Shown here: one piece after another, positions 33,292 to 34,949 of the stretch | How the letters are laid out: the number at the start of each line of letters is the position of its first letter | How positions within the stretch are numbered: position 1 is the stretch's first letter | Assembly (NCBI GenBank): GCA_027292925.1 | Contig: JAPUGI010000236.1 | Coordinates: forward strand, 1-34,949 | Direction: 5' to 3' | Source of the DNA: Gammaproteobacteria bacterium | GTDB taxonomy: Bacteria > Pseudomonadota > Gammaproteobacteria > Pseudomonadales > Azotimanducaceae | Length of the DNA: 34,949 bases | The notes under the pieces: model-generated | Databases searched by the model: none | Seen by the model: only the letters and a program-made list of their open reading frames with translations | Told to the model about the DNA's origin: nothing | Position numbers and translations under genes: made by a program

Positions 33292-34725
33292 ATGTTAAAA
33301 GAATCATATCCTTTCTACCTGGCTAACGAAGCCGTTTATGCCAATGAAGATCTGGTGGTTATTGACAAATACTCTGGGAAAGAAGCCACCAGGGTGGCCA
33401 TGGCGTCGCCTGAAGTTATTGATGCCGGAATTGCCGCGGCCGTTGATGCACAGGAAGCCTGCGCCGAGTTGCCAGCCTATGAGAGGCAGGCGGTGCTTGA
33501 ACATTGTGTTAAACGGTTCCGGGAAAGGTTTGATGAACTCGCCGAGGCACTCTGTATTGAAGCCGGTAAACCGATCAATGATGCCGAGGGTGAAGTAACC
33601 CGTCTCATCGACACATTCAAAATTGCGGCGGAGGAATCCACACGCATCTATGGCGAGATCATGCCCCTGGATATTAGTCCCCGGGCGAAAGGATACCGGG
33701 GTATGTGGAAACGAGTGCCCATCGGTCCCTGTTCCTTCATCAGCCCGTTCAATTTTCCTCTGAACCTGGCGGCGCACAAGGTAGCACCGGCATTGGCCGT
33801 AGGTTGTCCCTTTATATTGAAACCAGCGAGCCTGACGCCTATCGGCGCCTTGATTATCGGTGAGACACTGGCTGAAACGGATTTACCCAAAGGTGCCTTC
33901 TCGATTCTTCCCTGCAGGCGGGATGGAGCGGAACTGTTTACCGTGGACGAGCGCTTGAAACTACTCAGTTTTACCGGATCTCCCGGCGTCGGATGGCAGT
34001 TGAAAACCCAGGCTGGCAAGAAACCCGTCGTGTTGGAACTCGGTGGCAATGCTGCGGTGATCGTGGACGAAGATACTTATATAGAAGATGCAGTCGACAG
34101 GGTTATCTTCGGTGCTTTCTACCAGTCAGGACAATCCTGTATTGGCGTGCAACGAATATTCATCCATGAAAAAATCTATGACGAGTTCAGGGATGCATTG
34201 GTCGTCAAGACGAGAGCCCTGAAGATGGGTGATCCAAAAGATCGTGAAACCTTTATCGGGCCGATGATTTCGGAGAAAGAAGCAAACAGACTCAAAGGCT
34301 GGATAGACGATGCTGTCAATGAAGGCGCTACCCTGCTATGTGGCGGTGGTTTGGAAGGCGCGATGCTGGAAGCGACTCTACTCGAAGGGGTGCCTGCATC
34401 ATGTGCAGTCAATACAGAGGAGGCGTTCGGGCCCCTGGCAAACCTGGCTTCTTTTTCAGATTTCAATGATGCGCTCAAAGAGGTAAACAAGAGCCAGTTT
34501 GGTTTGCAGGCCGGCGTTTTCACCCGGGACATCTACAAGGTTCAGAAAGCCTGGGACACGCTGGATGTTGGCGGGGTCGTTATTGGCGATGTGCCTTCAT
34601 GGCGAGTCGATCACATGCCTTATGGTGGCGTAAAAGAAAGTGGATTAGGCCGGGAAGGGATTCGCTTTGCCATCGAGGATATGACAGAGGTTCGACTTCT
34701 GGTCATCCGGGAGTCTCAGAAGTAG
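33292..34725 (+). CDS. NAD(P)-dependent aldehyde dehydrogenase
   Basis: This 477-aa ALDH-superfamily enzyme has ISPFNFPLNLAAHKVAPALAVG (cofactor-binding start), LSFTGSPGVGWQL, the catalytic Glu in VLELGGNAAVIV and the nucleophilic Cys in QSGQSCIGVQRI, with a normal length. It resembles succinate-semialdehyde/lactaldehyde-type cytosolic ALDHs; the substrate is not determinable. AAGG lies 7 nt before the ATG. It is downstream of the thiamine-diphosphate enzyme, and the pairing is typical of a two-step aldehyde-forming/aldehyde-oxidising unit (inference). Confidence 0.95.
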   Translation: MLKESYPFYLANEAVYANEDLVVIDKYSGKEATRVAMASPEVIDAGIAAAVDAQEACAELPAYERQAVLEHCVKRFRERFDELAEALCIEAGKPINDAEGEVTRLIDTFKIAAEESTRIYGEIMPLDISPRAKGYRGMWKRVPIGPCSFISPFNFPLNLAAHKVAPALAVGCPFILKPASLTPIGALIIGETLAETDLPKGAFSILPCRRDGAELFTVDERLKLLSFTGSPGVGWQLKTQAGKKPVVLELGGNAAVIVDEDTYIEDAVDRVIFGAFYQSGQSCIGVQRIFIHEKIYDEFRDALVVKTRALKMGDPKDRETFIGPMISEKEANRLKGWIDDAVNEGATLLCGGGLEGAMLEATLLEGVPASCAVNTEEAFGPLANLASFSDFNDALKEVNKSQFGLQAGVFTRDIYKVQKAWDTLDVGGVVIGDVPSWRVDHMPYGGVKESGLGREGIRFAIEDMTEVRLLVIRESQK

Positions 34726-34744
34726 CAGAGTTGGGTGCGAACGA

Positions 34745-34779
34745 GAGTGACCCTACCGCAAAATCGGGTAGGGATACTC
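34745..34779. terminator. Hairpin between ALDH and gdhA (possible terminator)
   Basis: GAGT-ga-CCCTACC and GGTAGGG-at-ACTC pair as a 7-bp plus 4-bp stem with a 9-nt loop in the gap between convergent genes. There is no T tract, so it is not a canonical intrinsic terminator. A second small inverted repeat (CCTAGC/GCTAGG) follows at about 34799-34814. Confidence 0.35.
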
Positions 34780-34859
34780 AGGTGGGATGACAACAGTTCC
34801 TAGCTAGGGCTAGGCTAAAAAACCTCCGGCCCGTGCTGTTCCTTACAAACTAATCTCCG

Positions 34860-34949
34860 TTAAACAACACCATAGGCAATCATGGCATCGGCAACCTTGA
34901 CGAATCCGGCAATGTTCGCGCCACGTACATAGTCTATGCTGCCATCACC
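34860..34949 (-). CDS. gdhA: Glutamate dehydrogenase, C-terminal end (runs off window)
   Basis: This is not in the ORF track because it is cut by the window edge. The last 29 codons read GDGSIDYVRGANIAGFVKVA followed by DAMIAYGVV and TAA at 34860-34862. That is the C-terminus of hexameric glutamate dehydrogenase (compare YVHGANIAGFVKVADAM in the enterobacterial enzyme). It interconverts 2-oxoglutarate plus ammonia and glutamate. It is convergent with the aldehyde dehydrogenase. The C-terminal match is strong but short, so cofactor type cannot be judged. Confidence 0.9.
   Translation of the reverse strand, partial: GDGSIDYVRGANIAGFVKVADAMIAYGVV

Noticed and set aside
33304-33777. 157-aa minus-strand ORF
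   Set aside because: Lies wholly inside the aldehyde dehydrogenase gene and has no supporting signals.
1-34949. CRISPR arrays, tRNA or rRNA genes, integron or complete IS
   Set aside because: No regularly spaced repeats, cloverleaf sequences, rRNA motifs or transposase genes were seen when reading both strands.

Overview
The window looks like a chromosomal stretch from an uncultured, probably marine, gammaproteobacterium. The base composition is moderate and genes are packed on both strands. The gene content includes a TonB-dependent receptor, a POT peptide transporter, periplasmic MsrA, DUF4389, two truncated haemoglobins, many fatty-acid/aldehyde enzymes (SDR, MDR, crotonase, acyl-CoA ligase) and glutamate dehydrogenase. 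The lineage is inferred from gene content only. No rRNA, tRNA, CRISPR array, complete insertion sequence or prophage was seen.

Layout. 1-2044 (minus strand): a partial SAM methyltransferase preceded by a possible 57-aa protein, then a LuxR-type regulator followed by two paralogous group-1 truncated haemoglobins. 2160-6501 (minus): a tightly coupled operon SDR > aminopeptidase P > acyl-CoA ligase. 6684-8929: a small P-loop kinase, a PhoH-type ATPase behind a decayed dispersed repeat, and exported MsrA. 9059-14773 (plus): SDR, crotonase, POT transporter and a TonB receptor ending at a strong bidirectional terminator. 14758-17968: a di-haem reaction-centre-type cytochrome c with a TPR tail, divergent from a histidine kinase/response regulator pair. 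The shared upstream region carries an 11-bp-spaced direct repeat that looks like an OmpR/PhoB-family operator. 18033-25907: a TPR lipoprotein-like protein, a DedA-rhodanese fusion, an uncharacterised conserved protein, an ABC-exporter remnant, a six-TM protein, an interrupted phosphotransferase and a DUF885 lipoprotein. Copies of a dispersed GTCATCCTGAGCG...GAAGGATCTC repeat are scattered between them. 25943-34949: an MDR operon, DUF4389, DUF429, a second MDR enzyme, an isocitrate/isopropylmalate-dehydrogenase-like enzyme divergent from an acetolactate-synthase-like enzyme plus aldehyde dehydrogenase, and the 3' end of gdhA.

The most interesting signal is at 19688-20614. The ORF track ends this DedA-rhodanese gene at a TGA, but the same frame continues for 39 more codons with a perfect rhodanese C-terminus. 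The TGA falls where this family normally has the second cysteine of its YCxCP active-site motif (here Y-C-N-TGA-P-D-E-A-S-S-A). A hairpin with a G/U-containing loop lies 21 nt after the TGA, within the geometry expected of a bacterial SECIS element. A selenocysteine-containing, membrane-anchored rhodanese is therefore a serious hypothesis. Caution comes from a second gene 3 kb away, the phosphotransferase at 22731-23912. It is cut by an in-frame TAG that selenocysteine cannot explain, so point mutation or sequence error must also be considered.

Most functional calls rest on motifs I can read in the translations. Substrates of the acyl-CoA ligase, SDRs, MDRs, TPP enzyme and ALDH cannot be assigned from sequence alone.
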